Assembly (NCBI RefSeq): GCF_042849255.1
Contig: NZ_AP026866.1
Location: 992,001-1,056,000 of the forward strand
Source: Oceaniferula spumae
Lineage (GTDB): Bacteria > Verrucomicrobiota > Verrucomicrobiia > Verrucomicrobiales > Akkermansiaceae
Length of the DNA stretch: 64,000 nucleotides
Direction of reading: 5' to 3'
The translations under genes and the position numbers were made by a program. How positions within the stretch are numbered: the stretch's first letter is position 1; every line of letters starts with the position of its first letter. This document shows positions 17,553 through 26,080 of this stretch, piece after piece. The notes beneath the pieces were generated by a model. The model made no database searches. It saw only the letters and a list, made by a program, of their open reading frames with translations, and was not told the origin of the DNA.

Positions 17553-18899
17553 CTATTTCTGGCGAAAGCGGCGCAATTCATCCGCCGCTTGATAAGCTAT
17601 TTCCAAGGCCTGTCCCGCATTCAGACGCGGATCACATTGGGTATCATAGCAATGGTGTAAATCCTCATCACTGATCTCATAAGCTCCTCCGGTGCACTCG
17701 GTGACATATCGCCCCGTCATTTCCAGATGTAATCCTCCAGGATATGTGCCGGCATTTCGATGCGCATCAAAGAAGGCGATAACTTCTTCCATGATCCGGT
17801 CAAAATTCCGTGTCTTGTATCCGCTGGCTGCAGTCTCGGTGTTGCCATGCATGGGATCACAGACCCAGATGACTTTGCGACCAGCGTCACTAACAGCTTT
17901 CAATAGAGCGGGTAGAACCTCTTTGGTTTTTGCGGCTCCCATTCTGCAGATAAAGATCAATTTCCCGCTTTCGTTATCGGGGTTCAGTTGAGTGGAAATT
18001 CTCAGGCAGTCATCAGCGGTGGCCGTCGGGCCGATCTTCACGCCTACGGGGTTTTCCACCCCACGCATCAGTTCGAGATGGGCGCTGTCCTCTTGTCGAG
18101 TCCGCTCCCCTACCCACAGACAGTGGGCAGACAAATCATACCAAGCTCCATCGACCTGACGGGTCATGACTTGCTCATATTCTAACAGAAGCGCTTCATG
18201 TGAGGTGTAGAGAGCCGTTCCCTGCAAACTGGAAAAGGCCTCCATCGGCACACCGCAGGCATTCATAAAATCGAGCGCCTGGTGAATCCGATCGGTCATC
18301 GCGCCATATCGCTCGGCAAGTTTGGTGCCGTTCACCGATTCCAGATTCCACTCACGGATGTTTCGCAAACTAGCGAAACCACCTGTTGCCATGGCCCGCA
18401 GTAAATTGATGCTGGTCACCGACTGCTGATAGGCACGAAGCATTCTTTGGGGATCGGGAACCCGACTGGACTCGTCAAAATCAATCCCATTGATGATGTC
18501 TCCCAAGTAACTCGGCAGACTCTCACCGTTCCTTGTTTCCACAGGGGATGATCTCGGCTTGGCGAACTGACCAGCCACACGGCCCATTTTCACTACTGGG
18601 CATGAACCGGCATAAGTTAGGGTCACAGCCATTTGTAAAATGACCTTTACGGTGTCCTGTAAGTTCTGTTGGGAAAATTCAGCGAAGCTCTCCGCGCAAT
18701 CCCCGCCTTGAAGCAGGAAACCCTCCCCCCTCTCCACTTTTGCCAGATCTTTTCGCAGAGACTGAATTTCCTCGGCAAAGACGAGCGGCGGAAGTTCCTC
18801 AAGTTGTGAAGTGACCTCGCGTAATGCAACGGCATCGGGATACACTGGCTGGTGCAGAGCCGACTTCGCTCTCCACGATTCTAATTTCCAATCAGACAT
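17553..18899 (-). CDS. Class II 3-deoxy-7-phosphoheptulonate (DAHP) synthase
   Basis: Condenses phosphoenolpyruvate and erythrose 4-phosphate to DAHP, the first step of the shikimate pathway. 448 residues, matching the class II (plant/AroG of Mycobacterium) family. Visible hallmarks are LLQGGDCAE (C68 is a metal ligand), RVAGQFAKPRS, HLELMRGVENPVGVKIGP, and WVCDPMHGNT. Its start codon lies one base after the stop of the Ser/Thr kinase gene (TGATATG), so the two are probably translationally coupled. Confidence 0.95.
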   Translation of the reverse strand: MSDWKLESWRAKSALHQPVYPDAVALREVTSQLEELPPLVFAEEIQSLRKDLAKVERGEGFLLQGGDCAESFAEFSQQNLQDTVKVILQMAVTLTYAGSCPVVKMGRVAGQFAKPRSSPVETRNGESLPSYLGDIINGIDFDESSRVPDPQRMLRAYQQSVTSINLLRAMATGGFASLRNIREWNLESVNGTKLAERYGAMTDRIHQALDFMNACGVPMEAFSSLQGTALYTSHEALLLEYEQVMTRQVDGAWYDLSAHCLWVGERTRQEDSAHLELMRGVENPVGVKIGPTATADDCLRISTQLNPDNESGKLIFICRMGAAKTKEVLPALLKAVSDAGRKVIWVCDPMHGNTETAASGYKTRNFDRIMEEVIAFFDAHRNAGTYPGGLHLEMTGRYVTECTGGAYEISDEDLHHCYDTQCDPRLNAGQALEIAYQAADELRRFRQK

Positions 18900-18900
18900 A

Positions 18901-21309
18901 TCAAGGTATTTGATGCTGGGCTTTCATCGTGCCTCTCCAGCGTTTCTTGAAGTTGGCATTCACTCCGGAGAGCATAGTGGCAGCACGCTTTGCCTTGTCT
19001 TCGAGCCCTGCTAACCAAGCGTAACACACAGCCTGTTCGGTTCTCAGCTGTCCCTCCAGTGTTCCGAGGGTTTGCTTGAAAGCTTTCTGATGAATGGTTA
19101 GCACGCTGTCCGGATTAAGCTCACCCCATGGAACGAACACTTCACCACCTTCGCCCTTCAGCTGCAGACCACCGGGTTTAGAGCTTACGATTTGTGTGTA
19201 TTTTTTCCCATCGACGCCTTCGACATCCATGCTCACACCAGCTTCAGGAATAACCTCTTCGAGCCCGCCTAGAAATGCGCTGGCTGAATCGGTTAGATAA
19301 ACCCACGCATCCTTTTCTTCCACTTGATGGTCAGGAATACTCACATCCTGAAGCAGCTCTGAAGCTTGGGCATATTTTGCCTCAGCCACTAACTCTCTGA
19401 ACTTAGGCATAACCTTACCGTATTCTGGAGCTTTGTTTTTCTCGTTACCAGCGAGCTCAGCCTGCTTTCGTAAATCACGGATCCGGAACAGTAAACGTAT
19501 CTGCCACACACGGATATGGAAGCGAGCCCTCCCTCGTGTTTGTAGTTCGCTCAAAGCATCTTTCAGCTCATCCAAACTTTCACGCGCCTCATCAACAGTG
19601 GCTGGCTCTGATAGGTTAGACAACGGCTTGAGCCTATTGTAGTCCGCAAGATATCGTTTTGAAATTTCCCGGTAAACATTGAGTGGGCTCTCTGGCGGGA
19701 GATTCATTTTCTCGATTTGACTAAACATGGGTGCGGCAACCTCCCACGCTCCTATTTCCCAGTTTTTCAATGCCACGGCCATTAAATGAACCACTGACAT
19801 ACTCTCTGTTCCCACCTTAGGATCTCTGATGATGCCCGGTGATGCAAGCTGGCTCACCAGGGCTCCCATATCGCTCGTGTTAGATACCTGACGACGATCG
19901 AGATGTTCACGAAGTTTGCCTATCGAGGATGTGGCATCTCCGGAATTACCGCCTAACCAAGTGGCGACTACAGCTTCGACTCCTGCCCACGATGCGGCCG
20001 GCTCGTGAACGTCCTTATCGTTCATCAGCTTCACAAAGACCTCTTTGGCTTCGTCATATTTTTTCTCTCTGAGTAGAGCATGGGACCTACGGAACATCCT
20101 GCCAATTTTGGCCGCCACTTCGGGGGTATAATCGTCGTTAGAGTCCACACCATCCTGAGTTGCGTCTCCATTTCCTACCACAGGATCAGACCCGTTAACC
20201 TCATCAGGACCAGCCCCGTTAGAATTGTTTTTATTTTGGAGGAAAACAAATGCAGCACCAGCGATTAGAGCCAAAGCAACAGCCCCAGTGATCACTAGGC
20301 TAACAATCCCTTTCTTAGATCCACTTCGGCGTTGAGCGCGCTGCTGACTGTGGATCGGCTCCGAGGCACCGGCTCCTTGGGTAGCTTGGAATGCTGCGTT
20401 CACAGCCTCTTCCATTTCAGTGTAGGACGAGAAACGCTTATCAGGATTCAGCTGCATTGCTTTATCCACCAAATAACAAGTCTCAGGCTTCAGCCATGGC
20501 GCTACCTTGGCAAGAGGTTGAATCGACTCCTTCGCTTTTCGTACTGCGCGAGTGGACTTGGATTCATCTGAAATCGGAGGCCTGCCGGAAAACGCATGGT
20601 AAAGCGTGGCACCGAGCGCGTAGATATCGCTGCGGAAATCTTCCTCCAAACCATCGAGTGCCTCCGGCGGAACATAATACGGTGTCGCCCAAACTTCATC
20701 GGCCTTCGCCTTTCCACCTTGGGTCACAAGGGCCAAACCAAAATCCACAATCTTAGCGTGGCCATTGGCATCAAACAAGATATTGCCCGGCTTGACGTCT
20801 CGGTGAATCAATCCGGCGTCATTGGCTGCGTGCAGACCTGAAACAATCTCCGAAGCAATCGGAAGCAGTTCATCCTCTTTAATAGCGCCCTCGTTTGCGA
20901 TCCGTTGTTCCAAGTTCACGCCGGGGACCATTTCCATCGCGATGAAGTAAACCCCATAGGTGCGTCCCACAGTGAAGACCCTAACAATATGCGGATGGCT
21001 GATCGCAGCAGTGATCAAGGCCTCATGCTCGAACTGCTGCATGCGCACTTCATCTTGAGAGTATTCTTCGTTGAGAACTTTGATTGCGACCTCGCGCTGC
21101 AGAGTCGTATCTCGAGCGGCAAACACCATGCTCATACCTCCGACCGCGTGTCGGCTGGTCAGTAGATAATGTCCAAGCTCACACTTCACCCGAGTATGGT
21201 GGCCACAGTCCGGACAAACGACATTGGTGTAAGGACCCAATGCGGATATATCCATCTTACAACCGCAGGAACTGCAGTGCGCGATCTCTAGTTCTGTGCC
21301 TTCTTCCAT
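18901..21309 (-). CDS. Transmembrane Ser/Thr protein kinase with N-terminal zinc ribbon
   Basis: 802 residues. A four-cysteine zinc ribbon (C12, C15, C32, C35) precedes a Hanks-type kinase domain (~45-315). The glycine loop is GGMSMVF, the ATP lysine is in VAIK (K77), the catalytic loop is HRDVKPGN (D171), and DFG is at 189-191. A basic linker and one transmembrane helix follow (~337-360), then ~440 residues likely outside the membrane with helical TPR-like repeats. The catalytic residues are all present, so it should be active. Targets are unknown. The 3' end is coupled to the DAHP synthase gene; a regulatory link is conjectural. Confidence 0.92.
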   Translation of the reverse strand: MEEGTELEIAHCSSCGCKMDISALGPYTNVVCPDCGHHTRVKCELGHYLLTSRHAVGGMSMVFAARDTTLQREVAIKVLNEEYSQDEVRMQQFEHEALITAAISHPHIVRVFTVGRTYGVYFIAMEMVPGVNLEQRIANEGAIKEDELLPIASEIVSGLHAANDAGLIHRDVKPGNILFDANGHAKIVDFGLALVTQGGKAKADEVWATPYYVPPEALDGLEEDFRSDIYALGATLYHAFSGRPPISDESKSTRAVRKAKESIQPLAKVAPWLKPETCYLVDKAMQLNPDKRFSSYTEMEEAVNAAFQATQGAGASEPIHSQQRAQRRSGSKKGIVSLVITGAVALALIAGAAFVFLQNKNNSNGAGPDEVNGSDPVVGNGDATQDGVDSNDDYTPEVAAKIGRMFRRSHALLREKKYDEAKEVFVKLMNDKDVHEPAASWAGVEAVVATWLGGNSGDATSSIGKLREHLDRRQVSNTSDMGALVSQLASPGIIRDPKVGTESMSVVHLMAVALKNWEIGAWEVAAPMFSQIEKMNLPPESPLNVYREISKRYLADYNRLKPLSNLSEPATVDEARESLDELKDALSELQTRGRARFHIRVWQIRLLFRIRDLRKQAELAGNEKNKAPEYGKVMPKFRELVAEAKYAQASELLQDVSIPDHQVEEKDAWVYLTDSASAFLGGLEEVIPEAGVSMDVEGVDGKKYTQIVSSKPGGLQLKGEGGEVFVPWGELNPDSVLTIHQKAFKQTLGTLEGQLRTEQAVCYAWLAGLEDKAKRAATMLSGVNANFKKRWRGTMKAQHQIP

Positions 21310-21434
21310 AATGCGGAATTAAACTAACCAGCCACTTTCATTTTGAAAACTATAAAGCCTCCAGAATTACTCATCCTCTGATCCTTGAGGCTTGCAGCTG
21401 ATCACTTGTCTGTCTTTATTGATAGCAGATAATT

Positions 21435-22487
21435 ATGAATGATGTCATCGATCGACTCGCAGACGAGGCTTTTCAATCTGGAGCCACTGACCTTTTCCTC
21501 TGTGAAGACACGGTGCCAAGGGTTCGCGTAGACAGCGGAATCCGCATTCCGGAGGAGTCCCCTTTGAGCAGGGAAAACCTTGAAGAGTTTTGGCTCAGCT
21601 GCCATGCCGATCCTGAAACCACTCAGGAAAAAGACATCAGCCACGTCACACCTGCTGGACACCGCCTGCGTGTGAATCTTTACAAATCGCTTGGACAGCT
21701 CGCGGCAGTCCTGCGTCCTATTAAAGACAGCATCCCAAGTCTTGCCGAATTAGGCGCCCCTAGTGAGGTGCTCACCCAGTGGGTATCACGACCTGCTGGC
21801 TTGGTACTTATCACGGGTCCTACGGGATCAGGAAAATCTACGACTTTGGCATCATCGCTGCAGTGGGTGAACGACAACCAAGCTCGCCACATTGTCACCA
21901 TTGAGGATCCTATCGAGTATCTCTTTGAAAATAATCAGAGCTACTTTTCACAGCGGGAACTGCATGCCGACACCCCATCATTCTCCTCTGCCCTGCGCGC
22001 ATCGCTACGACAAAGCCCGGACATCATTCTGGTAGGCGAAATTCGCGACGAGGAAACGGCCAAAATCTGCCTGCAAGCAGCTGAGACAGGCCATCTGGTA
22101 TTGGCAACCCTCCATAGTTCCGGCGTGGCGGACAGCTTGGAACGTCTCACCAATTTGTTCCAATCCGGAGAACGCGACGGGCTCTTGAAGTTGCTATCCC
22201 AACACCTTATCGGGGTCCTATCCCAATTACTCCTCCCCAGGCACGACGGTGGACTTCTCCTCGCCGTTGAGCACCTACAAAATGAGGCAGCCACACGCAG
22301 TTGGATCAAGGAAAGCAATCTCGCAGAAATTTCCGATCACATCAACCGTGGCGACAACCCAGTGAACTGCTCCTTTGTTCGTTTTCTCGTGGCAGCCACC
22401 CAACAAGGCTATCTGGATCACAGCGTTGCACGGCAGGCCGCTCCCAATGCGCAGGACTTCGACCGCATGATGAGCGGTATTTCCTAA
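21435..22487 (+). CDS. Divergent PilT-like ATPase (first of tandem pair)
   Basis: 350 residues, PilT/PilB superfamily secretion ATPase. Walker A is GPTGSGKST (~138-146), followed by VTIEDPIEYLF (Asp box), ILVGEIRDEETA (Walker B) and ETGHLVLATLH (His box). The N-terminal PAS-like domain is present. The C-terminal third is unlike PilT: the family AIRNLI(R/Q)EGK segment is missing and is replaced by ATRSWIKESNLAEI. So it should hydrolyse ATP, but may have a specialised partner (compare PilU). Divergent from the kinase gene with a 125-bp intergenic region. Confidence 0.9.
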   Translation: MNDVIDRLADEAFQSGATDLFLCEDTVPRVRVDSGIRIPEESPLSRENLEEFWLSCHADPETTQEKDISHVTPAGHRLRVNLYKSLGQLAAVLRPIKDSIPSLAELGAPSEVLTQWVSRPAGLVLITGPTGSGKSTTLASSLQWVNDNQARHIVTIEDPIEYLFENNQSYFSQRELHADTPSFSSALRASLRQSPDIILVGEIRDEETAKICLQAAETGHLVLATLHSSGVADSLERLTNLFQSGERDGLLKLLSQHLIGVLSQLLLPRHDGGLLLAVEHLQNEAATRSWIKESNLAEISDHINRGDNPVNCSFVRFLVAATQQGYLDHSVARQAAPNAQDFDRMMSGIS

Positions 22488-22505
22488 CTTTCACCTATTC
22501 CCATC

Positions 22506-23570
22506 ATGAGCGAACTCAAAAAAGTCACTGACTACCTACGCGTTACCGTCGAAATGGGCGGTTCAGATCTCCACCTATCCAGTGGTGCCCCACCTGCCGC
22601 CCGCATCGACGGCGTTCTAAAGCCTCTGGAGGAATTCTGTCTCAACGATGAGGTTTGCAAGTCTCTGATCATGGACACTTTAACTGAGGCCCAGCGAACT
22701 GAATTGGAAAAAAATTGGGAACTCGATTACGCCATCCAAGTTGACGAAATTGGAAGATTCCGTGGCAACGTGCATTACACCCGAGGCCACATTGAAGCTT
22801 CATTCCGTCACATCCCCACGGACATTCCTGATCTCGCATCGCTTGGACACTATCCGATTATCGAGCAAATCTGCCAACTCCGCAGAGGTCTCATCTTGGT
22901 GACCGGCATCACCGGCTCAGGGAAATCCACCACCATGGCATCGATGATCCAGCGCATCTCGAACACGCGTTCCGGAGTGATCATCACGGTTGAGGATCCC
23001 ATCGAATTTGTTTACGAGCACCGCTCTTGCCTAGTCAAGCAACGCGAGGTGGGAACGGACACTAAGAATTTCCCAGGGGCCCTTCGCCAGGCACTGCGAC
23101 AAGATCCTGACGTTATTGTCGTTTCCGAATTACGAGACTTAGAAACCATCAGGATTGCACTGACAGCGGCGGAGACGGGACACTTGGTCATCGCGACGCT
23201 GCACACCGTCGATGCACCTCAGAGTGTGGACCGCCTGGTGGACGTGTTCCCTCCGGACCAGCAACAGCAGATCATCGCCCAGCTGGCAAACGTCTGCGAG
23301 GCCATTATCTCCCAACGACTCATCGCACGCCACGATGGTCAGGGCCGGGCTTTGGCCACAGAGGTCATGCGTATGAACCACGGTTTACGCACCTGTATCC
23401 GTGAGCGCAAGATCGAGCAAGTCGTAGGATTGATGGAAATTGGCCACAACGAGGGTATGCATACCATTGACGAGTCCCTCGACCACCTGCTAAAGACTGG
23501 GCAGATTACTGCACAAGAAGCGTTGTTCAATTGTCGCGACAGAAAACGATTCCAGCCACAAAAATCATAA
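22506..23570 (+). CDS. PilT-like type IV pilus retraction ATPase (second of pair)
   Basis: 354 residues. GITGSGKST (Walker A), TVEDPIEFVYEH (Asp box), VIVVSELRDLETIRIAL (Walker B; the usual Gly of the VGE motif is Ser) and ETGHLVIATLHTV (His box). Unlike its neighbour it keeps the PilT C-terminal pattern (LRTCIRERKIEQVVGLM, then EGMHTIDESL). It powers pilus retraction or twitching motility in the family. No pilin, PilB, PilC or PilQ gene is in the window. 18 bp after the first ATPase, therefore an operon. Confidence 0.92.
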   Translation: MSELKKVTDYLRVTVEMGGSDLHLSSGAPPAARIDGVLKPLEEFCLNDEVCKSLIMDTLTEAQRTELEKNWELDYAIQVDEIGRFRGNVHYTRGHIEASFRHIPTDIPDLASLGHYPIIEQICQLRRGLILVTGITGSGKSTTMASMIQRISNTRSGVIITVEDPIEFVYEHRSCLVKQREVGTDTKNFPGALRQALRQDPDVIVVSELRDLETIRIALTAAETGHLVIATLHTVDAPQSVDRLVDVFPPDQQQQIIAQLANVCEAIISQRLIARHDGQGRALATEVMRMNHGLRTCIRERKIEQVVGLMEIGHNEGMHTIDESLDHLLKTGQITAQEALFNCRDRKRFQPQKS

Positions 23571-23588
23571 CTAGCCCATTACCACAAC

Positions 23589-24356
23589 ATGTCAGACACC
23601 CAATTACCTGTCTCAGAATACGTCAAACAAGGCATATTCATCATTGCCATCATCGCTATCGCCATCTTTGGAATCAAGACCTGTCGCAAGTTCCAGAAAA
23701 AGAAGCAAATCGTCATCGAACTCACATCACACGCCAGTGAATCCGCTGCATACGAACAATTCTACCAGGACAATGCGAACCAGAACCTTCTCAAAGCGCT
23801 CTATCAGATGCAGCTCGGGGTGGAACTTGGCATGACGCCCAGCGAAATCCTCGACAAGGTCATGCAAAAGGACGAAGGCGAACTCTTCTCCACGGAAAAC
23901 ACCGAGAAGCTTCCTGTCCGCCAAGAACTCATCCGCGAAGCTCTGCTCAGCAATTACGATAACTGCCTGAAACTTGGCCTGTTCGACGATCAGTTGAATC
24001 TGAATGCGATGGAAAATGGAGAAATCCCCAGCGTCACCAAAGGCCCTGCCGAAGGTGAGGAAATCGTGATCCAGCAAATTCTGCCAGCCTCCGTTCTCCC
24101 AGGCGCGGACAAACTTCTTCCCAATCTGAGCATCAGTCCTCCATTGGTAGACGGTCAAAAGAAACCCGCCAAACCCACCGATTTCGAAGTAGCCCGGGCC
24201 AAACGCTTGGCCCAACAACTCGCTAACGCGGACCTGATTGAAAACGAAGTCTACGCCAAAGTTCTCGAATACTACGAGAAGTTGGCCAAAGGTGAACTCG
24301 AGGCGGCCGAAAAACCTGAGGAGGACAAAAAAACAGAAGAGCCGAAAAAACCTTAA
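23589..24356 (+). CDS. Single-pass membrane protein encoded after the PilT pair
   Basis: 255 residues, no recognised family. One transmembrane helix (~15-32: FIIAIIAIAIFGI), a helical region, a Pro-rich linker (~150-190), another helical segment and an acidic/Lys C-terminal tail (EEDKKTEEPKKP). It begins 18 bp after the second PilT gene, making it a candidate membrane partner for these ATPases. No experiment or known homology supports that beyond position. Confidence 0.75.
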   Translation: MSDTQLPVSEYVKQGIFIIAIIAIAIFGIKTCRKFQKKKQIVIELTSHASESAAYEQFYQDNANQNLLKALYQMQLGVELGMTPSEILDKVMQKDEGELFSTENTEKLPVRQELIREALLSNYDNCLKLGLFDDQLNLNAMENGEIPSVTKGPAEGEEIVIQQILPASVLPGADKLLPNLSISPPLVDGQKKPAKPTDFEVARAKRLAQQLANADLIENEVYAKVLEYYEKLAKGELEAAEKPEEDKKTEEPKKP

Positions 24357-24400
24357 TTGGGTAACTCATTGGGGGGAGCTGACTAGGCGCCGGCTTAGCC

Positions 24401-25129
24401 TCATCCCTCCATTTTTTTCAACCAGCCGTCAAAGAAGAGTTCGGTATCATCGGCCTGGTTCTCGTGCATCCGGCCACCGAACGGATCAATATCTGCATCC
24501 GCTGGTCTGAGCATGAGTCTGACTTTTTTCTCGATCTTCTTACCCCCACGCATGATGTGCAGGGTGATGACATCTTCGGGGTGCTTGGATTGAATATAGG
24601 CGCTGAAAACTTCAACTGCCCCTGCCTGAACCTGAGCTTTGGGCATTTTGTTGAAATCAACCTCATCCACGCCAATCACCACATCGCCCGCGGTGAGGCC
24701 CGCTTTCTGGGCGGGTGTGTTAGGGACTACCTGAGTAATTCTCACCCCGATAATGCCCGCGTCTCCCGGTTTTCCGGGAATGGTGACATCCTCCATCCTC
24801 ACTCCGACAAATCCTTTACCTCTTCCGAATTTTCGCTGAATCACAGCACCCTTCATCAGTGAGAAGCAACGAGTTTTCACTTCAGGATCGGCGATATTTT
24901 TCCAAGTCTTGTAGAGCTGTTCAGGGGATGCGTTGAGGTTTTCCATCGACCACTTTTTCAGCTCACTGAAACCGAGTTCTCGTGTTGTAAATTCATCCGA
25001 TGCCATTTTCTCCAGCGCAGCCTTCGGCACCTCAGCGGAAACCAGCGTCGAAGAAGCTACCATCCACACGGCACAAAAACCTGCGATCAATCGCCCGATG
25101 CGATTCGGAACTTCCAGCACTCTAGTCAT
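24401..25129 (-). CDS. Exported PDZ-domain protein
   Basis: 242 residues from the ATG at 25129, chosen because it precedes a signal peptide (MTRVLEVPNRIGRLIAGF, cleavage near VSAE); the longer frame from 25195 overlaps nadC. A helical segment is followed by a PDZ domain (~110-225: GFVGVRMEDV, VVPNTPAQKAGLTAGDVVIG), but no trypsin-like catalytic domain is present, so it is not a DegP-type protease. Probably a periplasmic scaffold. The stop faces the upstream rightward gene across 44 bp. Confidence 0.85.
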   Translation of the reverse strand: MTRVLEVPNRIGRLIAGFCAVWMVASSTLVSAEVPKAALEKMASDEFTTRELGFSELKKWSMENLNASPEQLYKTWKNIADPEVKTRCFSLMKGAVIQRKFGRGKGFVGVRMEDVTIPGKPGDAGIIGVRITQVVPNTPAQKAGLTAGDVVIGVDEVDFNKMPKAQVQAGAVEVFSAYIQSKHPEDVITLHIMRGGKKIEKKVRLMLRPADADIDPFGGRMHENQADDTELFFDGWLKKMEG

Positions 25130-25184
25130 AAGCGAAATGCTACCGCGATTCGGCAGGATTGCAACACCCGCATGATCAGGAATC

Positions 25185-26054
25185 TTATCCTGCAAACTCC
25201 AACGACAAATCCAGAGCCACTGCGGAATGGGTTAGCGCTCCGACCGATATAAAATCGACTCCGGTTTGAGCTATCCCCTGCACGGTAGTCAGGTTCACCC
25301 CACCGCTGGCTTCCAGTCTAGGGCCGGATTTACCACGCATCTCGACAGCACGGATCATTTGATCGTTATCCATGTTATCGAGTAAAATGTAGTCAACGCC
25401 CTCCATGCGCAGAAAGTCCTCCACTTGGGTGAGATTATCCGCTTCAAGCTCAACCTCCACATTCGGCCGGTCTTTTTTAAGCTGATGGATCGCCTCTTGC
25501 ATGGCTTCGATTTTGTTTTGCGCGACGATGTGATTATCCTTCACCATCGCCCGATCATAGAGCCCCATGCGGTGGTTGGTGCCACCGCCAGCTACCACGG
25601 CTCTTTTTTCCAGCTGGCGCCATCCTGGTGTGGTCTTACGCGTGTCCAAGATCTGAGCCTTGGTGCCTTCGGTTAGGGCCACATATTTGCTGGTATTGGT
25701 GGCGATGCCCGAGAGCCGCTGAAGGAAATTCAATGCTGTCCTTTCGGCGGTCAATATTGAGCGAGATCCACCTTCGATTTCCAAAACGTGGTCACCATAC
25801 TTCAATGAGTCACCGTCATTTTTTACGGCTTTGATTTTGATCTCACCGTCTACCCGGCGAAAAACCTCAAGGGCGACATCCACTCCAGCTAATACGCCGT
25901 CAGCTTTGGCATAAATATAAGCACTGGAGGTCTGGTCGGCAGGAACGAAATAGAGTGATGTCACATCACCATCGCGGATATCCTCCTGCAGTGCCAGATC
26001 GATTAGTTTGTTAGTTTCCTCTGAGAACTTTTCCATGCGCAAATCATCGGACAC
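25185..26054 (-). CDS. nadC: Quinolinate phosphoribosyltransferase (decarboxylating)
   Basis: Makes nicotinate mononucleotide from quinolinate and PRPP in de novo NAD synthesis. 289 residues, usual length. Visible are LQEDIRDGDVTSLYF (N-terminal domain), TAERTALNFLQRLSGIAT, LDTRKTTPGWRQLEKRAVVAGGG with NHRMGLYDR, VEVELEADNL, and LEASGGVNLTTV. The C-terminus (GVDFISVGALTHSA) is standard. 26 bp downstream of the CotH/lamin-tail gene and 55 bp upstream of the PDZ gene, same direction. Confidence 0.96.
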   Translation of the reverse strand: MSDDLRMEKFSEETNKLIDLALQEDIRDGDVTSLYFVPADQTSSAYIYAKADGVLAGVDVALEVFRRVDGEIKIKAVKNDGDSLKYGDHVLEIEGGSRSILTAERTALNFLQRLSGIATNTSKYVALTEGTKAQILDTRKTTPGWRQLEKRAVVAGGGTNHRMGLYDRAMVKDNHIVAQNKIEAMQEAIHQLKKDRPNVEVELEADNLTQVEDFLRMEGVDYILLDNMDNDQMIRAVEMRGKSGPRLEASGGVNLTTVQGIAQTGVDFISVGALTHSAVALDLSLEFAG

Positions 26055-26080
26055 CCTGCCTGAAATGACAATCCCTCATT

